From Hymenobacter sp. APR13 (GTDB lineage: Bacteria; Bacteroidota; Bacteroidia; Cytophagales; Hymenobacteraceae): DNA of 64,000 bases. A program made the translations under genes and the position numbers. Location: the NCBI RefSeq assembly GCF_000737515.1, contig NZ_CP006587.1, forward strand, positions 558,001 to 622,000, given 5' to 3'. Under the pieces are notes generated by a model. That model was not told the DNA's origin, made no database searches, and saw only the letters and a list, made by a program, of their open reading frames with translations. Shown here piece by piece: positions 51,959 to 60,287 of this stretch (positions are counted from its first letter, which is position 1; every line of letters starts with the position of its first letter).

Positions 51959-53671
51959 ATGCGCAACGGCCTGACAACTTTCGACCTTCTGGTGTTCCTG
52001 TTCTACCTGCTGGGGGTGTCGGGCTACGGGTATTACATCTACAAGCGCAAGCAAAGCAAGGAGCTGGATTCCAAGGACTACTTCCTGGCCGAAGGCTCGC
52101 TGACGTGGTGGGCCATCGGGGCCAGCATGATTGCCTCCAACATTTCGGCCGAGCAGTTCATCGGCACTTCCGGGGCGGGCTTCACGCAGGGGCTGGCGGT
52201 GGCGGCCTACGAGTGGGTGGCGGCCATTGTGCTGCTGTTCGTGGCCGTGTTTTTCATGCCGATTTACCTGCGGCAGAAGATTTATACGATGCCGCAGTTT
52301 CTGGAGCAGCGCTACAATGCCACGCTCAGTTTGATTATGAGCATCTTCTGGCTGTTTCTGTACGTGGCCGTGAACCTGACCGTGATTCTCTACCTCGGGG
52401 CCCTGGCCATCAACAACCTGGTGGGCAGCGCCGACGGCGGCAGCTTCCACCTGATTCTGGTGGGGCTGGCCGTGTTTGCGCTCATCATCACGCTAGGCGG
52501 CATGAAGGTGGTGGGCTACACCGACGTGATTCAGGTGGCAGTGCTGCTGCTCGGCGGGCTGGCCACCAGCTACCTAGCCCTCACGCTGGTGAGCGAGAAG
52601 TTCGGGCTGGGCCACAGCGCCATTGCCGGCTTCCAGACCCTGCTGCACTCGGCCGACGACCATTTCCACATGATTTTCGCCAAGCCCACGCCCAACTCGT
52701 CGCAGGAATACGTGAGCAAGTACCTGGCGCTGCCAGGCTTAGTGATGTACGCCGGCGGCCAGTGGGTGGCCAACCTCAACTACTGGGGCTGCAACCAGTA
52801 CATCACGCAGCGGGCGTTGGGCGCCAACCTCAACACGGCCCGTACCGGCATCCTGTTCGCGGCCTTGCTGAAGCTGATCATGCCGCTGGTGGTGGTGCTG
52901 CCCGGCATTGCGGCCTACGTGCTGCACCAGAACGGCAGCCTGCAGGCCGAAATGAGCGCCGGCGGAGCCGGCGTGAATCCCGACAACGCCTACTCGGCCA
53001 TCCTCACCTTCCTGCCGAACGGGTTGAAGGGACTTTCGCTGGCGGCCCTCACGGCGGCCATTGTGGCCTCGCTGGCCGGCAAAGCCAACTCCATTTCCAC
53101 CATCTTCACCCTTGATATCTACCGCCGCTACCTCAACCCACAGGCCACGGAGGCGAAGCTGGTGTGGGTGGGCCGCCTGACGGTGCTGCTGGCCATGCTG
53201 CTGGCCATCAGCTTCACCTGGGAAGATTTGCTGGGCGTGGGCGGCAACGGCGGCTTCACGTTCGTGCAGAAGTACACCGGCTACATTTCGCCCGGCATCG
53301 TGGCCGTGTTTCTGCTGGGTATGTTCTGGAAGCGCACCACCGCCACGGCGGCCGTGGCGGGCATGCTGGGCGGCTTCGGCTTCTCACTGTTCTTCAACGA
53401 CCTGGCCCCGCGCCTGCTGGGCGCCGAAACCATCTTCTACACCGCTTTCCGCAATGCCAAAGGCGTGCTGGAAGTGCCGTTTCTGGTGAGCATGGGCTGG
53501 TCGTTTTTCCTGACCGTGGCCCTGATGGCGCTCATCAGCCTGGCCGGCCCGGCCGTGAACCCCAAGGCCCTGCACCTGGAGAAAGGCATGTTCCGGGTGG
53601 CTCCGCGGCAGCTGGCCCTCATCACTGTAATTCTGCTGCTGATTTCGGCCCTGTACGTGAAGTTCTGGTAG
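51959..53671 (+). CDS. sglT: Sodium/sugar symporter (SSS family, SglT-like)
   Basis: Predicted 570-residue inner-membrane protein with about 14 hydrophobic helices. The family features are FFLAEG-like DYFLAEGSLTWWAIGASM, then ASNISAEQFIGTSGAGF (sodium and sugar site region), GAGQWVANLNYW-like sequence YAGGQWVANLNYWGCNQYI and SLAALTAAIVASLAGKAN. SglT-type symporters import galactose, glucose or related sugars with sodium. In this locus galactose is the natural guess. The start at 51959 is supported by the first helix. It lies 90 bases after galT, in the same run. A 29-bp inverted repeat follows it before lacI. Confidence 0.9.
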   Translation: MRNGLTTFDLLVFLFYLLGVSGYGYYIYKRKQSKELDSKDYFLAEGSLTWWAIGASMIASNISAEQFIGTSGAGFTQGLAVAAYEWVAAIVLLFVAVFFMPIYLRQKIYTMPQFLEQRYNATLSLIMSIFWLFLYVAVNLTVILYLGALAINNLVGSADGGSFHLILVGLAVFALIITLGGMKVVGYTDVIQVAVLLLGGLATSYLALTLVSEKFGLGHSAIAGFQTLLHSADDHFHMIFAKPTPNSSQEYVSKYLALPGLVMYAGGQWVANLNYWGCNQYITQRALGANLNTARTGILFAALLKLIMPLVVVLPGIAAYVLHQNGSLQAEMSAGGAGVNPDNAYSAILTFLPNGLKGLSLAALTAAIVASLAGKANSISTIFTLDIYRRYLNPQATEAKLVWVGRLTVLLAMLLAISFTWEDLLGVGGNGGFTFVQKYTGYISPGIVAVFLLGMFWKRTTATAAVAGMLGGFGFSLFFNDLAPRLLGAETIFYTAFRNAKGVLEVPFLVSMGWSFFLTVALMALISLAGPAVNPKALHLEKGMFRVAPRQLALITVILLLISALYVKFW

Positions 53672-53676
53672 CCGAG

Positions 53677-53824
53677 TAGCGCGAAGCCTTTGCTTCGCGT
53701 TTCGTTGGGCAACGCAGCATTGGGCAACAAAACGCGAGGCAAAGGCTTCGTGCTGCAAGTTCTTCGCAGCCGGAAACCGGAAGCTACTTTCGCCACGAAA
53801 CGCGAAGCAAAGGCTTCGCGCTAC
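53677..53824. repeat. Long inverted repeat (REP-like, family B)
   Basis: The 29-bp arms at 53677-53705 and 53796-53824 are exact complements (core GCGAAGCCTTTGCTTCGCG). Each arm itself has a small palindrome, and a further related copy (AAACGCGAGGCAAAGGCTTCG) lies between them near 53730. The element fills the gap between the symporter and lacI genes. Confidence 0.82.
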
Positions 53825-53909
53825 AGATTCGCGCTACACGCCCAGCCGCCGGTTTATTTTTATTTCTTCATTTTTAATCTTTAATTCTCTTCCCTTTCCC
53901 TCGCTTGCC

Positions 53910-54938
53910 GTGCAGAACCACCGCGCTTCTATTGCCGATCTGGCCAAGGCGCTGAACTTGTCGCCCTCCACTGTTTCGCGGGCGCTCAACAACCACACCA
54001 CCATCAGCGCGGCCACCCGGCAGCGGGTGCAGGAGATGGCGGAGCAGCTCAACTACCACCCCAACCACCTGGCGGCCAGCTTGCGCACCGGCCGCAGCAA
54101 GCTGCTGGGCGTGCTGGTGCCGCACATCGAGGGCACCTTCTTCGCGTCGGTGGTGCACGGCATCGAGACGGTGGCCAGCAAGGCCGGCTTCCGGGTGATG
54201 ATCTGCCAGTCGAACGAGGAAGTGGAGCAGGAAAAGAGCAACATCGACACGCTGATCAACGCGCAGGTGGAAGGCATACTGGTGTCGTTGTCGCGCACCA
54301 CCCACGACACGCGCCACTTCGAAAAAGTCCGTAGGCGCGGCATTCCGCTGGTGTTTTTCGACCGGATGCTGGAAACGCCCAACGTCAACGCCGTAGTGCT
54401 CGACGACTACCAGGGCGCCTACCAGGCCACCACGCACCTCATCGAGCAGGGCTGCCGCCGCATTGCGCACTTTGCCGGCCCCCAGCACCTCAACATCTAC
54501 CGCAACCGCCGCCTGGGCTACCTGGCAGCCCTGAACACCTACGGCCTGCCCGAAGACGACGCCCTCGTCATCACCTCCGACATGAAGCTGGCCGACGGCA
54601 CCGCCGGCATGACCCAGCTACTGGCTTTGCCGCCCGCCCAGCGCCCCGACGGCCTGTTCTCAGCCAGCGACTTTTCTCTGGTCGGGGCGCTGCAGACGCT
54701 CAAAGCGCATGGCCTGCAAGTGCCGCAGGATATGCTGCTGGCCGGCTTCAGCAACGAAATCTTCACCTCCTTCACCGAGCCCCGCCTGACCTCCGTGGAC
54801 CAGCGCTGCGAGCAGATGGGCCAGGAAACAGTGCGGCTGTTTCTGGAGATTCTGGAAGTAGGCACCGCCGAGCATCAGCCCCGCCGCGTGGTGCTGCCGC
54901 CCCAGCTGATGCCCCGCGAGTCGTCGGTGCGGCCGTAG
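53910..54938 (+). CDS. LacI/GalR-family transcriptional regulator
   Basis: Predicted 342-residue repressor. The N-terminal helix-turn-helix (SIADLAKALNLSPSTVSRAL) and hinge (RVQEMAEQLNYHPNHLAASL) precede a periplasmic-binding-protein-like ligand domain (LLGVLVPHIEGTFFASVV, GIPLVFFDRMLE, DGLFSASDFSLVGAL). It likely binds TGCAATCGATTGCA-type sites such as the two near 49.1 and 49.4 kb and releases them when galactose or a galactoside is present; this is inferred from position and the usual LacI operator form. The start is a GTG. It is the last gene of the forward galactose run. Confidence 0.9.
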   Translation: MQNHRASIADLAKALNLSPSTVSRALNNHTTISAATRQRVQEMAEQLNYHPNHLAASLRTGRSKLLGVLVPHIEGTFFASVVHGIETVASKAGFRVMICQSNEEVEQEKSNIDTLINAQVEGILVSLSRTTHDTRHFEKVRRRGIPLVFFDRMLETPNVNAVVLDDYQGAYQATTHLIEQGCRRIAHFAGPQHLNIYRNRRLGYLAALNTYGLPEDDALVITSDMKLADGTAGMTQLLALPPAQRPDGLFSASDFSLVGALQTLKAHGLQVPQDMLLAGFSNEIFTSFTEPRLTSVDQRCEQMGQETVRLFLEILEVGTAEHQPRRVVLPPQLMPRESSVRP

Positions 54939-54950
54939 CGGGTGCCTGCT

Positions 54951-56060
54951 TTATTTAGAGCGCACGCCAAAGCGGTAGACAGTGGTGGCGGAAAACGTCT
55001 GGCCCGGCTCCAGGATGGTGTTCGGGAACGTGGGCTGGTTGGGCGAATCGGGGAAATGCTGGGTTTCCAGGCACAGGCCGGCGTGCTGGCCGTAGGTGAT
55101 GCCGGCTTTGCCGGTTAGGGAGCCGTCCAGGAAATTGGCGGTGTAGAACTGCACGCCGGGCTGGCTGGTGGTTACCTCCAGCGTGCGGCCGGTAGTGGGC
55201 TCGTACACGGAAGCCGCCGGGTGCGGGCCGGCGGGCTGGCGCAACACCCAATTGTGGTCGTAGCCGCCGGGCACCTGCGCAATCCGGCTGCCGATGGCCT
55301 GGGGCGCGGTGAAGTCGAAGGGCGTACCGGCCACCGGGCGCTGCTCGCCGGTCGGAATCTGGTCTTCGCCTACCACCGTGTAGCGGTCAGCCGCTAACTG
55401 TACTTCGTGGTTCAGCACGTCCGCATTACGCCCAAGGGCCAGGTTGAAGTAGGTGTGGTTGGTGAGATTGACGGGCGTGGCCTGGTCGGTGGTGGCGGTG
55501 TAGTCGAGCTGCAGGGCGTTGTCGTGGGTGAGCGTGTAGGTCACCGTCAAGCGCAGGTTGCCGGGGTAGCCTTCCTCGCCGTCGGGGCTCAGGTAGGTCA
55601 GGCGCAGCGTTGGGCCGGCGGGGCTGCTGCTGGGCTCGGCCTGCCACAGCACCTTGTCGAAGCCGCGGAGGCCGCCGTGCAGGGCGTTGCCGTTGTTGTT
55701 GGTCGCCAGCGTATACTGCTGGCCGTTGAGCTGAAACAGGCCGCCAGCAATGCGGTTAGCGTAGCGCCCAATCAGCGCGCCGAAATACGGGCCGGCCTTG
55801 CGGTACGCCGGGCTCTGGTAGCCGGCCAGACTGTCGAACCCGAGCACCACGTCGCTCAGCTGCCCGGTCCTGTCGGGTACGAGCAGCTGCGTGATGGTGC
55901 CGCCGTAGTTCGTGATGCTCACCTGCAGGCCGTGCGCGTTGCGGAGCGTGTAGAGCTGGGCCGTGGCGCCTTCTGCCGTGCGGCCAAAGTCGGTCACGCG
56001 AACCGGTTCTGGCTGGCTGGCGGGGGCAGCAGGCTTTGTGGAGGAAATGGAAGCAGCCAT
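54951..56060 (-). CDS. galM: Aldose 1-epimerase (galactose mutarotase)
   Basis: Predicted 369-residue enzyme converting beta- to alpha-galactose before galactokinase. The fold features are SITNYGGTITQLLVPD, GALIGRYANRIAGG, then LTNHTYFNLA and a VGEDQIPTGE segment with the C-terminal GLCLETQHFPDSPN holding the catalytic Glu; the catalytic His is in NHTYF. There is no signal peptide, although a short Ala/Pro-rich start is present. It converges on lacI with a 12-base gap. The FGRTAEGATAQLYTL start is typical of Bacteroidetes galM. Confidence 0.94.
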   Translation of the reverse strand: MAASISSTKPAAPASQPEPVRVTDFGRTAEGATAQLYTLRNAHGLQVSITNYGGTITQLLVPDRTGQLSDVVLGFDSLAGYQSPAYRKAGPYFGALIGRYANRIAGGLFQLNGQQYTLATNNNGNALHGGLRGFDKVLWQAEPSSSPAGPTLRLTYLSPDGEEGYPGNLRLTVTYTLTHDNALQLDYTATTDQATPVNLTNHTYFNLALGRNADVLNHEVQLAADRYTVVGEDQIPTGEQRPVAGTPFDFTAPQAIGSRIAQVPGGYDHNWVLRQPAGPHPAASVYEPTTGRTLEVTTSQPGVQFYTANFLDGSLTGKAGITYGQHAGLCLETQHFPDSPNQPTFPNTILEPGQTFSATTVYRFGVRSK

Positions 56061-56118
56061 CAGAAACGAATGAGCGAGAGAGAGAGAAAAACCATTACGG
56101 TGTCTGGAAACTCCAGAA

Positions 56119-56258
56119 CGTCATGCTGAGCTTGTCGAAGCATCTCTACCGCTTCGTTGCAGCGTCATTCCGAGCAGCGCAAGGAATCTTGCGTGCTGAC
56201 GTTGGTGCATGACGCTGCAACGAAGCGGTAGAGATGCTCCGACAAGCTCAGCATGACG
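56119..56258. repeat. Near-perfect 50-bp inverted repeat (REP-like, family A)
   Basis: Arms 56119-56168 and 56209-56258 match at 49 of 50 positions. The outer core CGTCATGCTGAGCTTG is shared with the repeats at 50.65 and 59.90 kb; the part TACCGCTTCGTTGCA also recurs at 59.98 kb. It lies in the galM-aspA gap. Confidence 0.9.
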
Positions 56259-56348
56259 GTCGAAGAGCTTCAATCGACTTTTAAGATACCCCGCGACCGG
56301 CCCGACGGCTGGAAAAGCCGCCGGACCGGCAGACCTCCGCAACCTAGG

Positions 56349-57761
56349 CTAGCGGATAAAGCCCGGCCGGATTAGGTTTTCGAAGGTGAAGATTTCGTCC
56401 CACTTCTCCTGGGTGAGCAGCTGGCGCTCCGTAACGGCAATATCGTAGACGGATTTGCCGGTTTTGAGGGCCTCTTTGGCAATTTCGGCCGAAGCCTCGT
56501 AGCCCAGCACGGGGTTGAGCTGCGTAACGATGCCGATGCTGTTGCGCACGAGGCTTTCGGCGTGCTCCTTGTTGGCCGTGATGCCCACCACGCACTTTTC
56601 GCGTAGGGTGCGGCAGGCGTTGGTCATGTAGCTGATGCTGGTGAACAGCGCGAAGCTGATGACCGGCTCCATGACGTTGAGCTGTAGCTGCCCAGCCTCG
56701 GCGGCCATGGTCACGGTGAGGTCGGCGCCGATGACGTAAAACGCCGTCTGGTTTACCACCTCGGGCACTACGGGGTTCACTTTGCCGGGCATGATGCTGG
56801 AGCCGGGCTGCAGCGCCGGCAGGTTGATTTCGTTGATGCCGCAGCGCGGGCCCGAGGACAGCAGGCGTAGATCGTTGCAGATTTTGCTCAGTTTCACGGC
56901 CGTGCGCTTCAGCACGCCCGAGAGCTGCACGTAGGCGCCGGTGTCGTAGGTGGCCTCAATCAGGTCGCCTGCGAGGCTCAGGTCGAGGCCGGTGATGGTG
57001 CGCAGGTGCTCGGTAACCAGCTCGGCGTAGCCTTCCGGCGCATTCACGCGGGTGCCGATGGCGGTGGCGCCCATGTTGATTTCCGAAATCAGGCGGCGCG
57101 AGTCCTCGATGCGCAGCAGCTCCTCGCGCAGGTTGGTGGCAAAGGCCCGGAACTCGTCGCCCATGCTCATCGGCACGGCGTCCTGGAGCTGGGTGCGGCC
57201 CATTTTCAGGATGTCGCGGAACTCGGTGCCTTTGGCGGCAAAAGCTTCGGCCAGCTCGCCGAGCACGGCGCTGTAGCCCACCAGCTTGTTGCTGAGCGCA
57301 ATGCGAAAAGCCGTGGGGTAGGCATCGTTGGTGCTTTGGGAGCAGTTGACGTGGTTATTGGGGTGGCAGAATTCGTACTGGCCTTTCTCGCGGCCCATGA
57401 TTTCCAGTGCCACGTTGGCAATCACCTCGTTGGCGTTCATGTTCACGGAAGTGCCGGCCCCACCCTGAATCATGTCAGTCAGGAACTCGCCGTCGAACTC
57501 GCCCGAGGCCACCCGGTCGCAGGCTTGGGCAATGGCATCGGCGATGGCAGGATCCAGTACGCCCAGCTCGCGGTTGGTGAGGGCAGCGGCCTTTTTCACG
57601 TAAGCCAGTGCCTGCACAAACAGCGGTTCCGACCTGAGCGGAATGCCGGTGATGTTGAAATTTTCCAGCGCCCGCAGCGTCTGGATACCGTAATAGGCAT
57701 TTTCCGGAATCGGACGCTCGCCAAGGAAATCGTGTTCAAGCCGGGTGGGAAGGTTCTGCAT
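56349..57761 (-). CDS. aspA: Aspartate ammonia-lyase
   Basis: Predicted 470-residue lyase of the fumarase/aspartase superfamily making fumarate and ammonia from aspartate. The signature GSSIMPGKVNPVVPEVV near residue 320 contains the catalytic Ser, and QSTNDAYPTAFRIAL plus DMIQGGAGTSVNMN form the rest of the active site. These match aspartase rather than fumarase; length is as usual. I start at the ATG at 57761 because the upstream residues are not like the family. It is transcribed towards galM and is separated from it by the long repeat. Confidence 0.92.
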   Translation of the reverse strand: MQNLPTRLEHDFLGERPIPENAYYGIQTLRALENFNITGIPLRSEPLFVQALAYVKKAAALTNRELGVLDPAIADAIAQACDRVASGEFDGEFLTDMIQGGAGTSVNMNANEVIANVALEIMGREKGQYEFCHPNNHVNCSQSTNDAYPTAFRIALSNKLVGYSAVLGELAEAFAAKGTEFRDILKMGRTQLQDAVPMSMGDEFRAFATNLREELLRIEDSRRLISEINMGATAIGTRVNAPEGYAELVTEHLRTITGLDLSLAGDLIEATYDTGAYVQLSGVLKRTAVKLSKICNDLRLLSSGPRCGINEINLPALQPGSSIMPGKVNPVVPEVVNQTAFYVIGADLTVTMAAEAGQLQLNVMEPVISFALFTSISYMTNACRTLREKCVVGITANKEHAESLVRNSIGIVTQLNPVLGYEASAEIAKEALKTGKSVYDIAVTERQLLTQEKWDEIFTFENLIRPGFIR

Positions 57762-57987
57762 AAGAAAGTAGCAAGGAGTTTGGGAGCCGAAAGGTAGCAG
57801 GAGTGCGAAGCTTCCGCTGCCGGGCGAACAACTGGAAGTCTCACCGACTGATAAGCTGTCTGACCGGAACGGCAGGCTCCACAAATACGGCGCGGGCCTT
57901 GGGCGGTTCAGGGCCAGCTGCGTAATATTGCCTGTAGCCGGCCGCCGCCACGCGGGGCGCCCGGCCATCCTGGCCGCATTATGCTCT

Positions 57988-58341
57988 ATGTCTGACTATT
58001 CCCCGGGCCTGCACGTGCTGGCCACCTTTGCGGCCGCCGCCGGCCCTCTCACCGATATGGATGCCTGCCGCCGCTTTTTCGAGGAGCAGGTGGCGGCGCT
58101 GGGCTTGCAGGAGGTGGGCGCCGCCTACCACCGGTTCCCGAACAGCTCGTTTACGGCCGTGCTGGCCCTCACCGAGTCGCACCTGAGCATCCACACCTGG
58201 CCCGAGCACGGCCGCGCCACCTTCGACGTGTTTCTGAGCAACTACCAGCGCGACAACGCCGACCGCGCCCGGCAGCTCTACGCCACCACCCTGGCGTTTT
58301 TCGAGGGCACCGAACTCACCAAAACGGAAGTGCGCCGATGA
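57988..58341 (+). CDS. S-adenosylmethionine decarboxylase (SpeD)-like protein
   Basis: Predicted 117-residue SpeD-fold protein. ALTESHLSIHTWPEHG holds the self-cleavage pair Glu63-Ser64, the processing His69 and the HTWPE block. In classical SpeD a cysteine acts in a later strand (DVFTCG); here it reads DVFLSN, with Ser84 in its place. So processing may differ or the protein may do something else. It is first in a forward run with DUF4178, a small membrane protein, DUF350 and a membrane-anchored spermidine-synthase-like enzyme, a grouping known from polyamine/membrane-stress clusters. The next ATG overlaps its stop (ATGA). Confidence 0.75.
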   Translation: MSDYSPGLHVLATFAAAAGPLTDMDACRRFFEEQVAALGLQEVGAAYHRFPNSSFTAVLALTESHLSIHTWPEHGRATFDVFLSNYQRDNADRARQLYATTLAFFEGTELTKTEVRR

Positions 58342-59690
58342 GCGAAACCACTACCGCCCCTGCCGTACCGGCCCAGTTGCCGTGCCCGCGCTGCCAGCAC
58401 AGCGTGCCCTACTTCGACCAGCTCAACAGTGCCTTCTTCGTCTGCCCGAAGTGTCACACGTACTTTGAAACGCACGACCTCACCAAAAAGCCTCAGATTC
58501 TGGGCAAGTTCGAGGGCGAGTCCACGCTACCCATTGTGCTGCCGATAGGCACCGCGGGCACCTTGCGGGGCCAGCCCTACCGGGTGCTGGGCTTCCAGCT
58601 GCGCCGCGAAAAACACGCCGCCTACCAGTGGCAGGAGTATATGCTGCGCCACGAGCAGACGGGCGCTTACTGCCAGCTGGCGGTATACGAAGGCCACTGG
58701 CTGCTGCTGGAGCCCGCCGGCCGCGACTACCGGGTCATCGGCCACGCTACTGGCCGCGGCGCGTACATTGATGAGGTAGAGGACGACTACCACATCTACA
58801 ACAGCTATCAGCCGAGGGTATTGTACGCGGCCGGTGAGTTCGACTGGGACTTTCGCGAAGACGAACGGCTCACCATCACCGAATACATTGCGCCACCCCG
58901 CATGCTGGTGCGCGAGAAGAACGGCCACCAGTCAGCGAAATGGTACAAGGGCGAACATCTGGAACCCGACGAAGTAGCCACGGCCTTCGGGGTGCCGCGC
59001 GACTCGCTGCCGTACCGCAGCGGCGTGGGTGCCGTGCAGCCTGCGCCGGGCCAGACTACCTGGCCGACGCTGCGCACCTTTAGCTTGCTGATGATGCTGC
59101 TGGTGGTACTTACGCAGCTGGCCCTGCTGTTCATCAAGCCCGAAAAGCAGCTGCTGCGCGAGGAGTTTTCCACGGGACGGGCGTCGCCGGGCGGCGAGGT
59201 GAGCCCAGCGGCCTCCGAGGCCATGGCCGCGGGCAGCAACACGGTGCTGGTGTCGAAGCCGTTTGAGGTGACCGGGCCGGCGGCGCTGCAGTTCGAGCTG
59301 GCCTCCACAACGCTCTACAACCAGTGGCTGGAAGTGCCCGTGACGCTGGTGAACGAGCGCACCGGCCAGAGCTACGAATTCACCAAAAACCTGGAGTTCT
59401 ACACCGGCGTTGAGCAAGGCGAAACCTGGCGCGAAGGCGACACCGACCAAGAAGCTACGCTGGCGGGCATCCCGTCGGGCCGCTACCACCTCACGCTCTA
59501 CCCCGTCACGGAAAACGGCATGGATTTGCCTCTGCGCCTCACGGCCAGCCAGCACACGCCGCTACAATCCAACGGGATACTGGCGCTGCTGCTGCTGGCG
59601 CTATACCCGGCCGTGCAGTACTGGCGGCGCCACTCCCACGACGCCACGCGCTGGCAGAACAGCGACTACGGCCCCACCGACAACTCCTAA
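58338..59690 (+). CDS. DUF4178 domain membrane-associated protein with zinc ribbon
   Basis: Predicted 450-residue protein. A zinc ribbon opens it (LPCPRCQHSVPYF and FVCPKCHTYFE, two CxxC pairs). DUF4178-like beta domains follow (GQPYRVLGFQLRREKHAAY, YQWQEYMLRHEQTGAYCQL, then DYRVIGHATGRGAYIDEV). Two membrane segments, LLMMLLVVLTQLALLFI and ILALLLLALYPAVQYW, flank a second beta domain. DUF4178 proteins occur with SpeD-like and DUF350 proteins in envelope-stress clusters; their molecular role is not known. The ATG overlaps the SpeD stop, so translation is coupled. Confidence 0.82.
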   Translation: MSETTTAPAVPAQLPCPRCQHSVPYFDQLNSAFFVCPKCHTYFETHDLTKKPQILGKFEGESTLPIVLPIGTAGTLRGQPYRVLGFQLRREKHAAYQWQEYMLRHEQTGAYCQLAVYEGHWLLLEPAGRDYRVIGHATGRGAYIDEVEDDYHIYNSYQPRVLYAAGEFDWDFREDERLTITEYIAPPRMLVREKNGHQSAKWYKGEHLEPDEVATAFGVPRDSLPYRSGVGAVQPAPGQTTWPTLRTFSLLMMLLVVLTQLALLFIKPEKQLLREEFSTGRASPGGEVSPAASEAMAAGSNTVLVSKPFEVTGPAALQFELASTTLYNQWLEVPVTLVNERTGQSYEFTKNLEFYTGVEQGETWREGDTDQEATLAGIPSGRYHLTLYPVTENGMDLPLRLTASQHTPLQSNGILALLLLALYPAVQYWRRHSHDATRWQNSDYGPTDNS

Positions 59691-59702
59691 CGCCCATTTC
59701 CT

Positions 59703-59885
59703 ATGGAATTTCTCCGCTCCCTGTCGGCCATCCGCTACTACGCGGTGGTGGCGCTGCTGATTTACGGCGTGTTTCTGTGGGCCGGCCTCAACGGCGTGCG
59801 CCTGCTCGGCGACGACAACGAAAACCCCGAAGGCAGCCGCACCACCAGCTCCCGCGGCGGCCACGCCCGGTTTTATCATAAGTAG
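59703..59885 (+). CDS. Small membrane protein of the polyamine cluster
   Basis: Predicted 60-residue protein with a single helix (YYAVVALLIYGVFLWAGLNG) and a polar tail (GDDNENPEGSRTTSSRGG). It starts 12 bases after the DUF4178 stop. No family is recognised. Such small membrane proteins sit beside DUF4178/DUF350 in related clusters, though I cannot confirm the match by sequence. Confidence 0.62.
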   Translation: MEFLRSLSAIRYYAVVALLIYGVFLWAGLNGVRLLGDDNENPEGSRTTSSRGGHARFYHK

Positions 59886-59903
59886 CGTTTGGGCTTCACA
59901 ACC

Positions 59904-60026
59904 CGTCATGCTGAGCGCAGCCGGAGGCGAAGTCGAAGCATCTCTACCTCTGACTAATCAACCAGCATTGCAACGAACAGCATTGCAACGAAGCGGTAGA
60001 GATGCTTCGGCAAGCTCAGCATGACG
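59904..60026. repeat. REP-like inverted repeat (family A)
   Basis: CGTCATGCTGAGC (59904-59916) pairs with GCTCAGCATGACG (60014-60026). Inside are a direct duplication (CATTGCAACGAA) and a GCGGTAGAGATGC arm. It has the same core as the repeats at 50.65 and 56.12 kb. It lies between the small membrane gene and DUF350. Confidence 0.85.
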
Positions 60027-60071
60027 TTCTAGCCATTCACTTCATTCCCCATCACCTCATCACCTGGATTC

Positions 60072-60287
60072 ATGGAATACCTCAACTTCAAGCTCATCAT
60101 TGCCTCCGTCATCTACTCGGTGCTGGGCATTCTGATTCTGGTGCTGTCGTTCGTTGTCATCGAAAAACTCTCGCCCCGCATGCTCTGGAAGGAGATTGTG
60201 GAGGAGCACAACACGGCGCTGGCCATTCTGGGCGCGGCGTTTATGATTGCCGTGGCCCTGATTATCAGCTCGGCCATTCATGGGTAA
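60072..60287 (+). CDS. DUF350 (YjfL-like) small membrane protein
   Basis: Predicted 71-residue protein with two helices (IIASVIYSVLGILILVLSFV and LAILGAAFMIAVALIISSAI) and a polar turn (MLWKEIVEEHNT). This is one DUF350 unit; most family members have two, giving about 130 residues. The DUF350 family is found with SpeD-like and spermidine-synthase-like proteins. Its stop overlaps the start of the next gene by eight bases, so it is coupled to it. Confidence 0.83.
   Translation: MEYLNFKLIIASVIYSVLGILILVLSFVVIEKLSPRMLWKEIVEEHNTALAILGAAFMIAVALIISSAIHG

Noticed and set aside
51574..53115. 513-residue forward ORF overlapping galT and the symporter gene
   Set aside because: It is a shadow frame of two clear genes and has no domain of its own.
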